NCBI GenBank assembly: GCA_937890355.1
Contig: CALACW010000110.1
Location: 1-14,368 of the forward strand
DNA from: CALACW01 sp002431305
GTDB taxonomy: Bacteria > Bacillota > Clostridia > Oscillospirales > Acutalibacteraceae
DNA: 14,368 nt
Direction of reading: 5' to 3'
Positions 1-7,613 of the stretch are shown piece by piece. Position numbers and translations under genes: made by a program. Position 1 is the first letter of the stretch. The number at the start of each line of letters is the position of its first letter. The notes under the pieces are model-generated. The model was not told the origin of the DNA. It saw nothing but the letters and a program-made list of their open reading frames with translations, and did not search any database.

Positions 1-260
1 ACGGTGACTTTTTCAATAATCTGCGGTTTTGCGCCCGCCCAGTCTCCCGTTTTAAAATGCTGTTCGATAATCTCGATAACATTCTGCATAAATATCGCGG
101 GAATCGAGCTTACGACGGCATTAAATAATATACAAAAAACGATTATCGGAGCGAGAACGGGGAAAAATCCGAATACCGTTTTTATAATCCTTCCCATGGT
201 GCCTTTCGGTGCAGACTGCCCGGGAGTGCGTCCGCCTTTAGGAAAATTCGGCTTACTCAT
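1..260 (-). CDS. ABC exporter half-transporter, second subunit (partial, N-terminus only)
   Basis: The first 86 codons of a minus-strand gene whose 3' end runs off the left edge. The ATG at 260 overlaps the end of the upstream ABC gene by 8 bp (shared ATGAGTAA), so the two are translationally coupled. The visible protein has a short Gly/Pro/Lys-rich cytoplasmic N-terminus (PKGGRTPGQSAPKGTMGRI) and then a hydrophobic first membrane helix (VLAPIIVFCILFNAVVSSIP, about residues 35-54). This is how the second subunit of heterodimeric ABC exporters usually begins. By family logic it should carry the canonical Walker B Glu and switch His that its partner lacks, but that part is outside the window. 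No nucleotide-binding domain is visible, so the assignment rests on the N-terminus and the operon context. Confidence 0.82.
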   Translation of the reverse strand, partial: MSKPNFPKGGRTPGQSAPKGTMGRIIKTVFGFFPVLAPIIVFCILFNAVVSSIPAIFMQNVIEIIEQHFKTGDWAGAKPQIIEKVT

Positions 261-1995
261 TGTCATCGCCTCCCTTGTTCTGCGACTCGTATACCTCGCG
301 GTATATCTCGTTATTTTTTAGAAGCTCGTCATGCGTTCCGACGGCGTTGATTCTGCCCGAATCCATAACTACGATTCTGTCCGCGTCCTGAACCGAGGAT
401 ATACGCTGAGCTATTATAATTTTTGTGGTATCGGGAATGTACTGCTTCATAGCGCCTCTTATCTGCGCATCTGTTTTTGTATCGACCGCAGATGTTGAGT
501 CGTCGAGAATCAGTATTTTCGGTTTTTTAAGCAAAGCTCTTGCAATGCAAAGTCTCTGCTTCTGTCCGCCGGAGACATTCGCACCGCCCTGCTCGATATA
601 CGTATCGTATTTATCGGGGAACTTTTCTATAAACTCGTCCGCGCAGGACAGTCTGCACGCTTCTGTCATCTCTTTGTCGGTCGCTTCCTTATTGCCCCAG
701 CGAAGATTTTCCTTAATCGTGCCGGAGAAAAGAATATTTTTCTGCAATACAACCGCAACCTGATTACGAAGCGAATCTATATCATATTTCTTAACGTCGA
801 GACCGCCGACCTTAACGGTACCCTCAGTCGCGTCGTAGAGACGGCATATAAGCTGAACGAGTGTCGATTTCGACGAACCCGTACCGCCGATAATACCTAT
901 CGTCTCACCCGATTTGATATGAAGATTGATATTTTCAAGAGCGTTTCTTTCCGCCTTATGGGAATATCTGAAGCTTACCGAGTCGAAATCAATGCTTCCG
1001 TCCTTTACGGTATGCACGGGATTTTCACAGTTTTTAAGAGTGCTGTCCTCATTTAAAACCTCGGTAATTCTCCTTGCCGATTCGCCCGACATGGTTATCA
1101 TGACGATTATCATGGAAAGCATCATAAGCGACGAAAGAATCTGGAATCCGTAGGTAAGCATTGATGAAAGCTGCCCCACGTCAATAGCCGAGCCCGTAGT
1201 CGTTATTATAAGATAAGAACCGATAGTCAGAACAACTATCATCGTGCAGTACATGCAAAACTGCATCATGGGGTTATTGAGCGCGAGAATCTTCTCCGCC
1301 TTTGTAAAATCCGAACGTACATCATCGGACGCGGCGGCGAATTTCTTATTTTCATAATCCTCTCTGACATACGCCTTGACAACGCGCATACCTTTTACGT
1401 TCTCCTGAACGGACTCGTTTAACTTATCGTACTTTCTGAAAACCTTTTTAAATAAAGGCATAACTTTCTTTCCGATAATCAGAAGTCCGAAAGCAAGGAA
1501 CGGAATTTCGAACGCAAACACAAGCGCCAGCTTTCCGCCCATTATAAACGCCATTGTAAAAGCGAATATCATCATAAGCGGGGCGCGTATCGCGATTCTT
1601 ATAATCATCATGAACGCCATCTGAAGATTATTGATATCCGTCGTCAGCCGCGTAACAAGACTTGCAGTCGAGAATCTGTCGATATTCTCAAACGAATAAG
1701 TCTGAATCTTATAGAACATATCCTTTCTTAAATTCTTTGCGAATCCGCACGAAGCGGTCGCGCACGTATTACCGGCGAGCGCACCGAAAACAAGCGACAG
1801 AACAGCCATCAAAATAAGCACGCCGGAGTATTTTAAAATTTCCGAAAAGTCGCAGCCCGCCTTGATTTCATTGACAAACCGCGAAATAATGAACGGGATA
1901 ATGCACTCAAGCATTACCTCGAACACTATAAAAACGGGAGTCAGAATCGTCTGTTTTTTATACTCTCTGATACATCCCGCCAACGTCTTTATCAT
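253..1995 (-). CDS. Heterodimeric ABC exporter, degenerate-site subunit (TM287/BmrC-like)
   Basis: A 580-residue half-transporter, the usual length: a six-helix exporter membrane domain (about residues 15-310) followed by a nucleotide-binding domain. Visible motifs are Walker A GGTGSSKST (370-378), Q-loop Gln418, signature VSGGQ (474-478), Walker B ILILDDS (494-500) and D-loop SAVD (502-505). The catalytic Glu after Walker B is Asp499 and the switch His is Gln530 (IIAQRI). This is the pattern of the degenerate-site subunit in heterodimeric exporters such as TM287/288 and BmrCD. The Walker A loop has Ser where Gly is usual. Start: ATG 1995 with TAGGAGG at 2004-2010, 8 nt upstream. It precedes and overlaps its partner subunit. 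The pair probably exports drugs, lipids or peptides; the substrate cannot be read from sequence. No MarR- or TetR-type regulator lies beside it. Confidence 0.93.
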   Translation of the reverse strand: MIKTLAGCIREYKKQTILTPVFIVFEVMLECIIPFIISRFVNEIKAGCDFSEILKYSGVLILMAVLSLVFGALAGNTCATASCGFAKNLRKDMFYKIQTYSFENIDRFSTASLVTRLTTDINNLQMAFMMIIRIAIRAPLMMIFAFTMAFIMGGKLALVFAFEIPFLAFGLLIIGKKVMPLFKKVFRKYDKLNESVQENVKGMRVVKAYVREDYENKKFAAASDDVRSDFTKAEKILALNNPMMQFCMYCTMIVVLTIGSYLIITTTGSAIDVGQLSSMLTYGFQILSSLMMLSMIIVMITMSGESARRITEVLNEDSTLKNCENPVHTVKDGSIDFDSVSFRYSHKAERNALENINLHIKSGETIGIIGGTGSSKSTLVQLICRLYDATEGTVKVGGLDVKKYDIDSLRNQVAVVLQKNILFSGTIKENLRWGNKEATDKEMTEACRLSCADEFIEKFPDKYDTYIEQGGANVSGGQKQRLCIARALLKKPKILILDDSTSAVDTKTDAQIRGAMKQYIPDTTKIIIAQRISSVQDADRIVVMDSGRINAVGTHDELLKNNEIYREVYESQNKGGDDNE

Positions 1996-2031
1996 CGGTA
2001 AAACCTCCTAACCAATTTTTAGTACACGCTA

Positions 2032-2060
2032 ATTATAAGACGTAAAAATACAATTGTCAA
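2032..2060 (-). promoter_or_regulatory. Sigma-A type promoter for the ABC exporter operon (proximal)
   Basis: On the minus strand, TTGACA (2055-2060) and TATAAT (2032-2037) are perfect consensus hexamers separated by exactly 17 bp. Transcription would start near 2025, giving a leader of about 30 nt that contains the TAGGAGG site of the ABC gene. Confidence 0.8.
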
Positions 2061-2151
2061 TCGGTTAATTAATTTTCGTCGATAGTCATTAATTGCTCTT
2101 AAAACAAAAAAATTATCATGTGCATTTTGCCTATGGACATTTAATTTTAAT

Positions 2152-2180
2152 TGTATATTGCACACAAAAAACATTGTCAA
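2152..2180 (-). promoter_or_regulatory. Possible distal promoter for the ABC exporter operon
   Basis: On the minus strand, TTGACA (2175-2180) and TATACA (2152-2157) are separated by 17 bp. It would add about 120 nt of leader upstream of the proximal promoter. Only very short reading frames without ribosome binding sites and no terminator hairpin were found in that extra leader, so no attenuator is claimed. The region is AT-rich, so chance matches are possible. Confidence 0.4.
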
Positions 2181-2198
2181 AAAATCGGTAAATTCTGA

Positions 2199-2227
2199 TT
2201 GCAAACATTTTTATATTATGGTATTAT
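2199..2227 (+). promoter_or_regulatory. Promoter for the phosphoesterase-carboxypeptidase-FliB operon
   Basis: On the plus strand, TTGCAA (2199-2204) and TATTAT (2222-2227) have a 17-bp spacer, with an extended -10 TGG immediately before the -10. Transcription would start near 2234, leaving a short leader before the ATG at 2250. It is divergent from the ABC exporter promoters. No other clear promoter was seen between here and 5295, so the three following genes probably share it. Confidence 0.6.
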
Positions 2228-2249
2228 AAATATCTGTGAGGCGATTATT

Positions 2250-3044
2250 ATGACAAAATTCACTGCCGTTACGGATCTTCACTATTCCGACAGGCTTAAC
2301 AACGACGACAGATTAAACTATCTCTCGGCAAAAAAGTTAAAAGAAGCTCTTGAGAGTGAAAATAAAGACAACGGCTTTATCGTAAACCTCGGCGACACTG
2401 CGGACGGTTATCCCGGATATAAGCCCCAGCTTGAACTTCTAAATGAACTTGCGGATATTTTCCGAGCTTCGGGACGTAAATTCTACTCTGCGATAGGCAA
2501 TCACGACACAAGTTCGGACAAGCATGACTATTACAGAATTCTCGGCATGCCGAACAGATATTATACATTCGACGCGGGCGAATACCTCGGAATCGTTCTC
2601 GACGCGGCAATGGACGATCCAAAAAAGCCGTACCCGGACCATGAAATGACATGGTTCACTCCGTATCTTGACGAGGAACAGGTACAGTGGTTTCAGAAAA
2701 CAGTAAACGAGAGCGAGAAAAAAATTCTCGTATTCACCCACTTCCCGTTTATAATTCCCGACCCGGACTGCGAGCTTATAAACAATCCGTTCAGAAACCA
2801 CTACATATTAAACCGTGATAAAATAATGGACACTCTGTGCTGTAACGATAAGATACGCGCCGTATTTTCCGGTCACTATCACGAAGGCTCGGTAATGCTT
2901 ATAAACGGTAAGCCGTTCGTAATATTCAGGTCGATGGCGGTAGGTGAAGATTGCACGTTCGCCGACGTTGAAATTGACGACGAGACGCTTAAAATCACAG
3001 GACACGGCAGACAGGAAAGCTTTATGCTGACAACTAAAAAATAA
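2250..3044 (+). CDS. Calcineurin-like metallophosphoesterase
   Basis: A 264-residue predicted cytoplasmic phosphoesterase with the full dinuclear-metal motif set of the family: DLH (Asp9, His11), GD (Gly48-Asp49), GNHD (83-86), His164 in VFTHFPF, and GHYH (208-211). The layout resembles class III cyclic-nucleotide phosphodiesterases and related small phosphoesterases, but the substrate is unknown. There is no signal peptide. The frame is open back to an ATG at 2199, but that start lies within the promoter. The ATG at 2250 is chosen because GTGAGG (2236-2241) sits 8 nt upstream and the conserved first motif begins at residue 9. It is the first gene of an operon; the carboxypeptidase follows after 20 bp. 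Confidence 0.9.
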   Translation: MTKFTAVTDLHYSDRLNNDDRLNYLSAKKLKEALESENKDNGFIVNLGDTADGYPGYKPQLELLNELADIFRASGRKFYSAIGNHDTSSDKHDYYRILGMPNRYYTFDAGEYLGIVLDAAMDDPKKPYPDHEMTWFTPYLDEEQVQWFQKTVNESEKKILVFTHFPFIIPDPDCELINNPFRNHYILNRDKIMDTLCCNDKIRAVFSGHYHEGSVMLINGKPFVIFRSMAVGEDCTFADVEIDDETLKITGHGRQESFMLTTKK

Positions 3045-3064
3045 TTTTCGGAAGTGACAATAAA

Positions 3065-4324
3065 ATGAAAAAATATTTTAACGCATCTTTATCTTTAATA
3101 TTGTCTCTTATCCTCGCATTATCGGTATTTCTTATTCCGTCCTTTGCGGTAAATGAAAGTTCTTCGCACGAAGAAACGGTAATCGAAAACGAAGAGATAT
3201 CCTCTGTTAAAACTAAAACATATAAGGATTATGACCTTACCGGCGACGGCAGATTTACGATATCAGACGTACGAATATTTCTGAGAGTAACGGCAAAATT
3301 GGAAGTTTTCCCCGAAGATGTCGACAAATCTGTTTTCGATATGGACAAAAACGGCAAACTGACGATCACCGACGTAAGACTCATGCTCAGAGACCTTTTA
3401 GGCATCGACGCGTCGAGAACCACATACGGAACCGTCACCAGACCGCAGACAACTCAGCCACCGACGACGCAAAAGCCCGTTACTACGACAAGGGACAGAA
3501 TGCAGCCCGTCGATTCGGGCAAAGTTCTCGGAAGCGAGGGGTCGGCATTCAGAGAGTCGGTCGTTTACGACCTTACAAACGACCAGATGCTCTATTCGTA
3601 CAACGCGACGACGGCGGCATACCCAGCAAGCATGACTAAACTCATGACCGCGCTCGTTGCTTCAAAATACGTACCCATGGATTACGTGATTACGGTAGGA
3701 AGCGAAATTTATCTTACCGAATCCAATTCGTCCCTTTCGTACATAAAACCCGGCTACAGAATGACTATGAAGGATCTAATAACCTCTCTTCTGCTTCCCT
3801 CCGGCTGTGACTCCGCTTACTGCATAGCTGTTCAGACGGCTAAATATTTATACGGATACTCTCTTTCAAATCAGACCGCACTCAATAAATTTGTAAACCT
3901 TATGAACCAAACCGCAAATGAACTCGGATGCGTAAACACACACTTTGTAAACCCGTCGGGATTCCCCTATTCAAACCACTACACCTGCGCGAGGGACATG
4001 GCTCTTATTGCAAAACAGGTATACTGGAACCGTACCCTGAGACTCATTGCCTCATGGTACAGAAAGACTATAACAATCGAATCGGGGCAGACTCTTACGT
4101 ACGACAACTCAAATAAACTTCTCTGGCAGGATTCAGGTTACTATTACAGCTACGCAATGGGCATGAAGACGGGAACAACAAGCGAAGCCGGATGCTGTCT
4201 CACTGCGGCCGCGGAAAAAGACGGACGCGCCCTTCTCGTTGTAATAATGGGTGCCGACTGGAACCGCGACAGATATAACCGCGCAATCGACTATTTCGAA
4301 CATTATTTCGCAAAGGGATATTGA
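3065..4324 (+). CDS. Secreted D-alanyl-D-alanine carboxypeptidase (peptidase S11) with N-terminal dockerin
   Basis: A 419-residue exported cell-wall enzyme. In order: a signal peptide (1-28, ending SFA); an acidic segment; a type I dockerin-like domain (about 54-114) with two EF-hand-like loops, DLTGDGRFTISD (57-68) and DMDKNGKLTITD (92-103), each followed by a helix with the LMLRDLL pattern; a Thr/Pro linker (about 125-145); and an S11 transpeptidase-fold domain (about 155-419). Catalytic motifs are SMTK (Ser189, Lys192), SGC (246-248) where S-x-N is usual, and KTG (368-370). S11 enzymes remove the terminal D-Ala from peptidoglycan stem peptides. The dockerin implies Ca-dependent docking to a cohesin, unusual for this housekeeping class. 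Start ATG 3065 has GGAAGTG at 3050-3056. The last stop base is the first base of the next ATG. Confidence 0.92.
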   Translation: MKKYFNASLSLILSLILALSVFLIPSFAVNESSSHEETVIENEEISSVKTKTYKDYDLTGDGRFTISDVRIFLRVTAKLEVFPEDVDKSVFDMDKNGKLTITDVRLMLRDLLGIDASRTTYGTVTRPQTTQPPTTQKPVTTTRDRMQPVDSGKVLGSEGSAFRESVVYDLTNDQMLYSYNATTAAYPASMTKLMTALVASKYVPMDYVITVGSEIYLTESNSSLSYIKPGYRMTMKDLITSLLLPSGCDSAYCIAVQTAKYLYGYSLSNQTALNKFVNLMNQTANELGCVNTHFVNPSGFPYSNHYTCARDMALIAKQVYWNRTLRLIASWYRKTITIESGQTLTYDNSNKLLWQDSGYYYSYAMGMKTGTTSEAGCCLTAAAEKDGRALLVVIMGADWNRDRYNRAIDYFEHYFAKGY

Positions 4325-5295
4325 TGAAATACGTTTTTGAAGACCATTATCCGCTTTTTAAATGCACTGCTTCAAAATGTCCGGACACGTGCTGTAAAGG
4401 GTGGGAAATAATTATCGACTCCGATTCTTTTGATAAATATAAATCGCTTAAATCTGAATTCGGAAAATCGATAATTAAAAACATCGAAATCGACGATGAT
4501 TCGGACGCGGTTTTCATTCAGAAAAACGGCAGATGCCCGTTTTTAAATCTGGAAAACCTGTGCAAAATTATAATAAACGAGGGTGAAGACGCACTGTGCG
4601 AGGTATGCAGACAGCATCCTCGTTTTGTCGAGGAGTACGGCGAAATTACCGAAGTAAGTCTTTCACTGTCCTGTCCAGCGGTTATCGATATCATCAAAAA
4701 CAAAACGTCGCTCACTTGTTTTAATGTAGAAGAAACCGACAAAAAACCGGAATATACGATCCACGACCCGCTTCTGCCCGCACTGTTTAAATTAAGAGAA
4801 AAGATATTTTATATCATTGAGAATAACAGCATGAAAAAATCGCTTTCTCTTATATATTCGCTTTCGCTGAAGTTTCAGGATCTAATTAACGCGGACGATT
4901 ATTCTAAGACAGAAAATCTCACGCCGGAAGTTTGCGAAATAAAAGAATACGATTATTATGCAGTTCTCTCAAACCTCGAAATTCTCACAAATGAATGGCG
5001 TGATGTTTTAAATTCGGAGAAAAACGAACCCGTTAAGATTGACGAAAACGATGTTCTCCTAAAAAACATACTCTCCTATTTCGTTTACAGATATATTCCC
5101 AAAGCGATAAACGACGGAGATATCGTTTCAAAAGCGGAATTCATTATTTTTTCGCTCAATACGATAATCCGATACGCAGCCCGGAATAAATCGGCTCTTA
5201 CCAAAAAAGACAAAATCGCATATACCGCGAGACTTTATTCAAAGGAAATCGAGCACAACACCGACATATTTGAAACGATAGAATATACGATATAA
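4324..5295 (+). CDS. FliB-type Cys-rich protein (flagellin lysine-N-methylase family)
   Basis: A 323-residue protein recognised as FliB-like by its N-terminal Cys-rich block: Cys14, 19, 23 and 24 in CTASKCPDTCCKGW, then GRCPFL (Cys71), LC (Cys80), LCEVCRQHPRF (Cys92, Cys95) and SLSCP (Cys117). The block resembles the metal/Fe-S-binding CxxCxxCC (YkgJ-like) region; the rest is mostly helical and poorly conserved. The named family methylates flagellin lysines, but no flagellar gene is in this window, so the real substrate is open. It seems shorter than typical FliB proteins. TTG at 4321 is also open in frame, but ATG 4324 is chosen: it overlaps the preceding stop as TGATG, indicating coupling to the carboxypeptidase, and only a weak AAGGGA precedes it. 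It ends just before the terminator hairpin. Confidence 0.8.
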   Translation: MKYVFEDHYPLFKCTASKCPDTCCKGWEIIIDSDSFDKYKSLKSEFGKSIIKNIEIDDDSDAVFIQKNGRCPFLNLENLCKIIINEGEDALCEVCRQHPRFVEEYGEITEVSLSLSCPAVIDIIKNKTSLTCFNVEETDKKPEYTIHDPLLPALFKLREKIFYIIENNSMKKSLSLIYSLSLKFQDLINADDYSKTENLTPEVCEIKEYDYYAVLSNLEILTNEWRDVLNSEKNEPVKIDENDVLLKNILSYFVYRYIPKAINDGDIVSKAEFIIFSLNTIIRYAARNKSALTKKDKIAYTARLYSKEIEHNTDIFETIEYTI

Positions 5296-5332
5296 AAAGC
5301 GGTTCCGAGGTTAAATTCGGAGCCGCTTTTTT
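5294..5332. terminator. Bidirectional intrinsic terminator
   Basis: The stem AAAAGCGGTTCCGA (5295-5308) pairs with TCGGAGCCGCTTTT (5317-5330) with one G-T wobble and an 8-nt loop. T runs follow on both strands. It ends the operon 2250-5295 on the plus strand and the symporter gene 5347-6831 on the minus strand. Confidence 0.9.
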
Positions 5333-5346
5333 ACAATTTTTAATTA

Positions 5347-6831
5347 TTAAGTCTGAACAGAAACGGTCTGTTCCGCTTCCGCTTTTTCTTTGGCGCGAAG
5401 CTCCCTGCGCTCCTTAAGTTCGCGTTCGACCTGTTCTTTCAGAGCCTTATCGTCCTTTACGAAGGATATTACAATAAGGTACATAAGCGCACCGACAACG
5501 GGACCGAGCATGAATATCGGCCACTGCCATTTGATATAAGTTGCATTCTGATTGTATTTACGCGTGATCGTCTGGTCATAGTGAAGCAACGAGAGAATTC
5601 CGCCCTTAATAAGCGAAGTAACCGCCGACTGCATTTTCGAAATAAAGTTCTGAATCGAAAAAGATATACCCTCGTTTCGAACGCCTGTTTTCCACTCGAC
5701 ATAATCAATCGAATCCGAAATCAGCGAACGGTGGCATATATCCATCATCATGGCAGGAATCTGCATTACGGAGTATAGAACCATAACAACCGCCATCTGT
5801 CCTATACTCTTATATCCTACGAAATACGAAAAAACTCTAAGCACTATCGCGAATATCTGCGATGAGACAAGCAGACGTTTTCTTCCGCCTATCTTATCGA
5901 CTATTTTCGTCGCCGCAAACATACAGAACGTTCCGGGTATACCCGTAATAAGTCCGAATAAAAACTGTGCGTTTCCACCGTCAATATGTATCGAACCGAT
6001 ATCATATGATACGCTGCTTTCGAAGAAATGAATCCAGTCGAGAACGGGCGTGACCTGCTGTAAAAATCTTGCGAGTGAAATAGTCAGCAGAACTTTATTA
6101 TGCATAAGACCGCTGAATATATCCTTTATGGAATCCGACTTCTCTGTTTCGGCTTTAATACGCTCCTTCTGTCTGTACGCAGACATCGACAAAAGCTCTC
6201 CGCCCAAACCGAATATGAGTCCGCCGACAAGATACATCGTTGTAACATTCGTATGAAGCGCATTTAAAACATTATCGCCGAGCATGTTCGGGAACAGTCC
6301 GACAAGCGCGGCTCCCGCGCCCGCGCCTATAGATATCCACTGCGCGACCCTCGTACGTTCCTCGGAATGAGGCGACGAAACCGCTATAAGTCCCCACAGA
6401 GCAACATCCTGGAACGAATACGTAAGATCCCAAAAAAAGTAAAGCACCATCATCAGCGCAAGTATTACGCCGGGGGCAAAATTGAATTTAACAAACATCA
6501 ACAGAGACAGTATACCGATTATCGGGGGCGTTATCAAAGTGTACGGACGGAGTTTTTCGCCGTTTTTGAATCTGATTTTGTCAACAAGAGAACCGATAAG
6601 AGGGTCGTTTACCGCGTCCCAGAGTCGGCTTATCGACGTTATCGCGCCGACCTTACTCGGGTCGATTCCGAGTATGTCGATACAAAACGTAAACCACCAG
6701 CCGGAAACAAACGAATACGTCATATTCTGACCGCACAAACCTGCGGAGTGAGCGAACAAATCAATATTCGGAACGCACCCCTCGTCCGCTTTTTTTGAAA
6801 ACAGAAAACCAATCGGATTTTTCAAGTACAT
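5347..6831 (-). CDS. GPH-family (MelB-like) glycoside:cation symporter
   Basis: A 494-residue, probably 12-helix inner-membrane transporter of the major facilitator superfamily. Family marks are WDAVNDPLIG (71-80) followed by a charged loop and RPY, as in MelB motif A, and in the second half DSIDYVEWKTG followed by RNEGISFSIQNF (about 373-396), typical of glycoside-pentoside-hexuronide symporters. The C-terminal tail is highly charged (Lys/Glu/Arg-rich). It would import a sugar or glycoside with Na+ or H+; the substrate is unknown and no glycosidase lies beside it. Start choice is uncertain: GTG 6834, ATG 6831 and TTG 6825 are in frame. AGGGTGAT overlaps the first two starts and would be best spaced for TTG 6825. 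It appears monocistronic, between its own promoter and a shared terminator. Confidence 0.87.
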   Translation of the reverse strand: MYLKNPIGFLFSKKADEGCVPNIDLFAHSAGLCGQNMTYSFVSGWWFTFCIDILGIDPSKVGAITSISRLWDAVNDPLIGSLVDKIRFKNGEKLRPYTLITPPIIGILSLLMFVKFNFAPGVILALMMVLYFFWDLTYSFQDVALWGLIAVSSPHSEERTRVAQWISIGAGAGAALVGLFPNMLGDNVLNALHTNVTTMYLVGGLIFGLGGELLSMSAYRQKERIKAETEKSDSIKDIFSGLMHNKVLLTISLARFLQQVTPVLDWIHFFESSVSYDIGSIHIDGGNAQFLFGLITGIPGTFCMFAATKIVDKIGGRKRLLVSSQIFAIVLRVFSYFVGYKSIGQMAVVMVLYSVMQIPAMMMDICHRSLISDSIDYVEWKTGVRNEGISFSIQNFISKMQSAVTSLIKGGILSLLHYDQTITRKYNQNATYIKWQWPIFMLGPVVGALMYLIVISFVKDDKALKEQVERELKERRELRAKEKAEAEQTVSVQT

Positions 6832-6855
6832 CACCCTAAGAAATATGTTTTATAT

Positions 6856-6885
6856 ATTATACAATATTTCTTAGACAAATATCAA
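6856..6885 (-). promoter_or_regulatory. Promoter for the GPH symporter gene
   Basis: On the minus strand, TTGATA (6880-6885) and a consensus TATAAT (6856-6861) are separated by 18 bp. It fits in the 57 bp between the sigE stop and the symporter start. No terminator hairpin was seen after sigE, so read-through from the sporulation operon is also possible. Confidence 0.65.
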
Positions 6886-6890
6886 TATGT

Positions 6891-7613
6891 TTATTCGAAT
6901 TTCACCATTTCTTTTTTTAATGTAGAAATTATGCGTTTTTCGAGTCTGGATATATAGCTTTGGGATATTCCCATTATATCAGCGACCTCCTTCTGCGTAT
7001 GCTCTTTGTTACCTCGCATTCCGAAACGCATATCAATTATCAGTCTTTCCCGTTCGTCAAGGCAGTCGAGCACGCGCATCAGAGTTCTTTTCTCATCCTC
7101 AGACTCTATGTTTCTGTTGACGCACTCATCGTCTAAGGTCAGAATATCGGAGAGAAGAAGCTCGTTTCCGTCGCTGTCTGTATTGAGCGGTTCATCAAAT
7201 GACACCTCGTTTTTAAGCGACGACGTTTTTCTCAAGTACATCAAAATCTCATTTTCAACGCACCGGCTCGCGTATGTCGCAAGTTTTATATTCTTATCCG
7301 GGCGGAACGTATTTACAGCCTTTATCAGACCTATCGTTCCTATCGAAACGAGATCCTCGACTCCGACGCCGGAATTTTCAAATTTTTTTGCTATGTACAC
7401 AACGAGTCTTAAATTATGAACAATGAGCGTCTGTCTTACTGATTCATCGCCGTTTGCAAGACGGAGCATACACTCCTCTTCCTCTTTCTTTTTAAGAGGT
7501 TCGGGCAGAGTCTGCGGTCCTCCGACATAGAAAATATCGTCCGAAAACAGTGCGAATATAATCTTCTCTTTTAAATATAAAATCTTTTCTTTTAATAAAT
7601 TTATAATTTTCAT
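6891..7613 (-). CDS. sigE: Sporulation mother-cell sigma factor SigE (pro-sigma-E)
   Basis: A 240-residue sigma-70 family protein closely matching Bacillus SigE in length and layout. It has an amphipathic pro-sequence (1-28) before the processing context DDIFYVGG, where B. subtilis has DEVYYIGG cut between the two Tyr residues; cleavage here is inferred between Phe28 and Tyr29. Then comes region 2 with NLRLVVYIAKKFEN, EDLVSIGTIGLIKAV and LATYASRCVENEI, and region 4 with a helix-turn-helix near the end (TQKEVADIMGISQSYISRLE). Sigma-E directs early mother-cell transcription during endospore formation. It is made as an inactive precursor and activated by SpoIIGA, encoded immediately upstream with a 4-bp ATGA overlap. 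It marks the host as an endospore former. Confidence 0.97.
   Translation of the reverse strand: MKIINLLKEKILYLKEKIIFALFSDDIFYVGGPQTLPEPLKKKEEEECMLRLANGDESVRQTLIVHNLRLVVYIAKKFENSGVGVEDLVSIGTIGLIKAVNTFRPDKNIKLATYASRCVENEILMYLRKTSSLKNEVSFDEPLNTDSDGNELLLSDILTLDDECVNRNIESEDEKRTLMRVLDCLDERERLIIDMRFGMRGNKEHTQKEVADIMGISQSYISRLEKRIISTLKKEMVKFE

Noticed and set aside
1996..2150. A leader-peptide attenuator for the ABC exporter, as described for bmrCD
   Set aside because: Only a 13-codon and a 6-codon reading frame without ribosome binding sites were found on the minus strand, with no terminator hairpin before the ABC gene.
2019..2204. A 61-codon minus-strand reading frame
   Set aside because: It runs through both ABC operon promoters, has no ribosome binding site and has no recognisable protein features.
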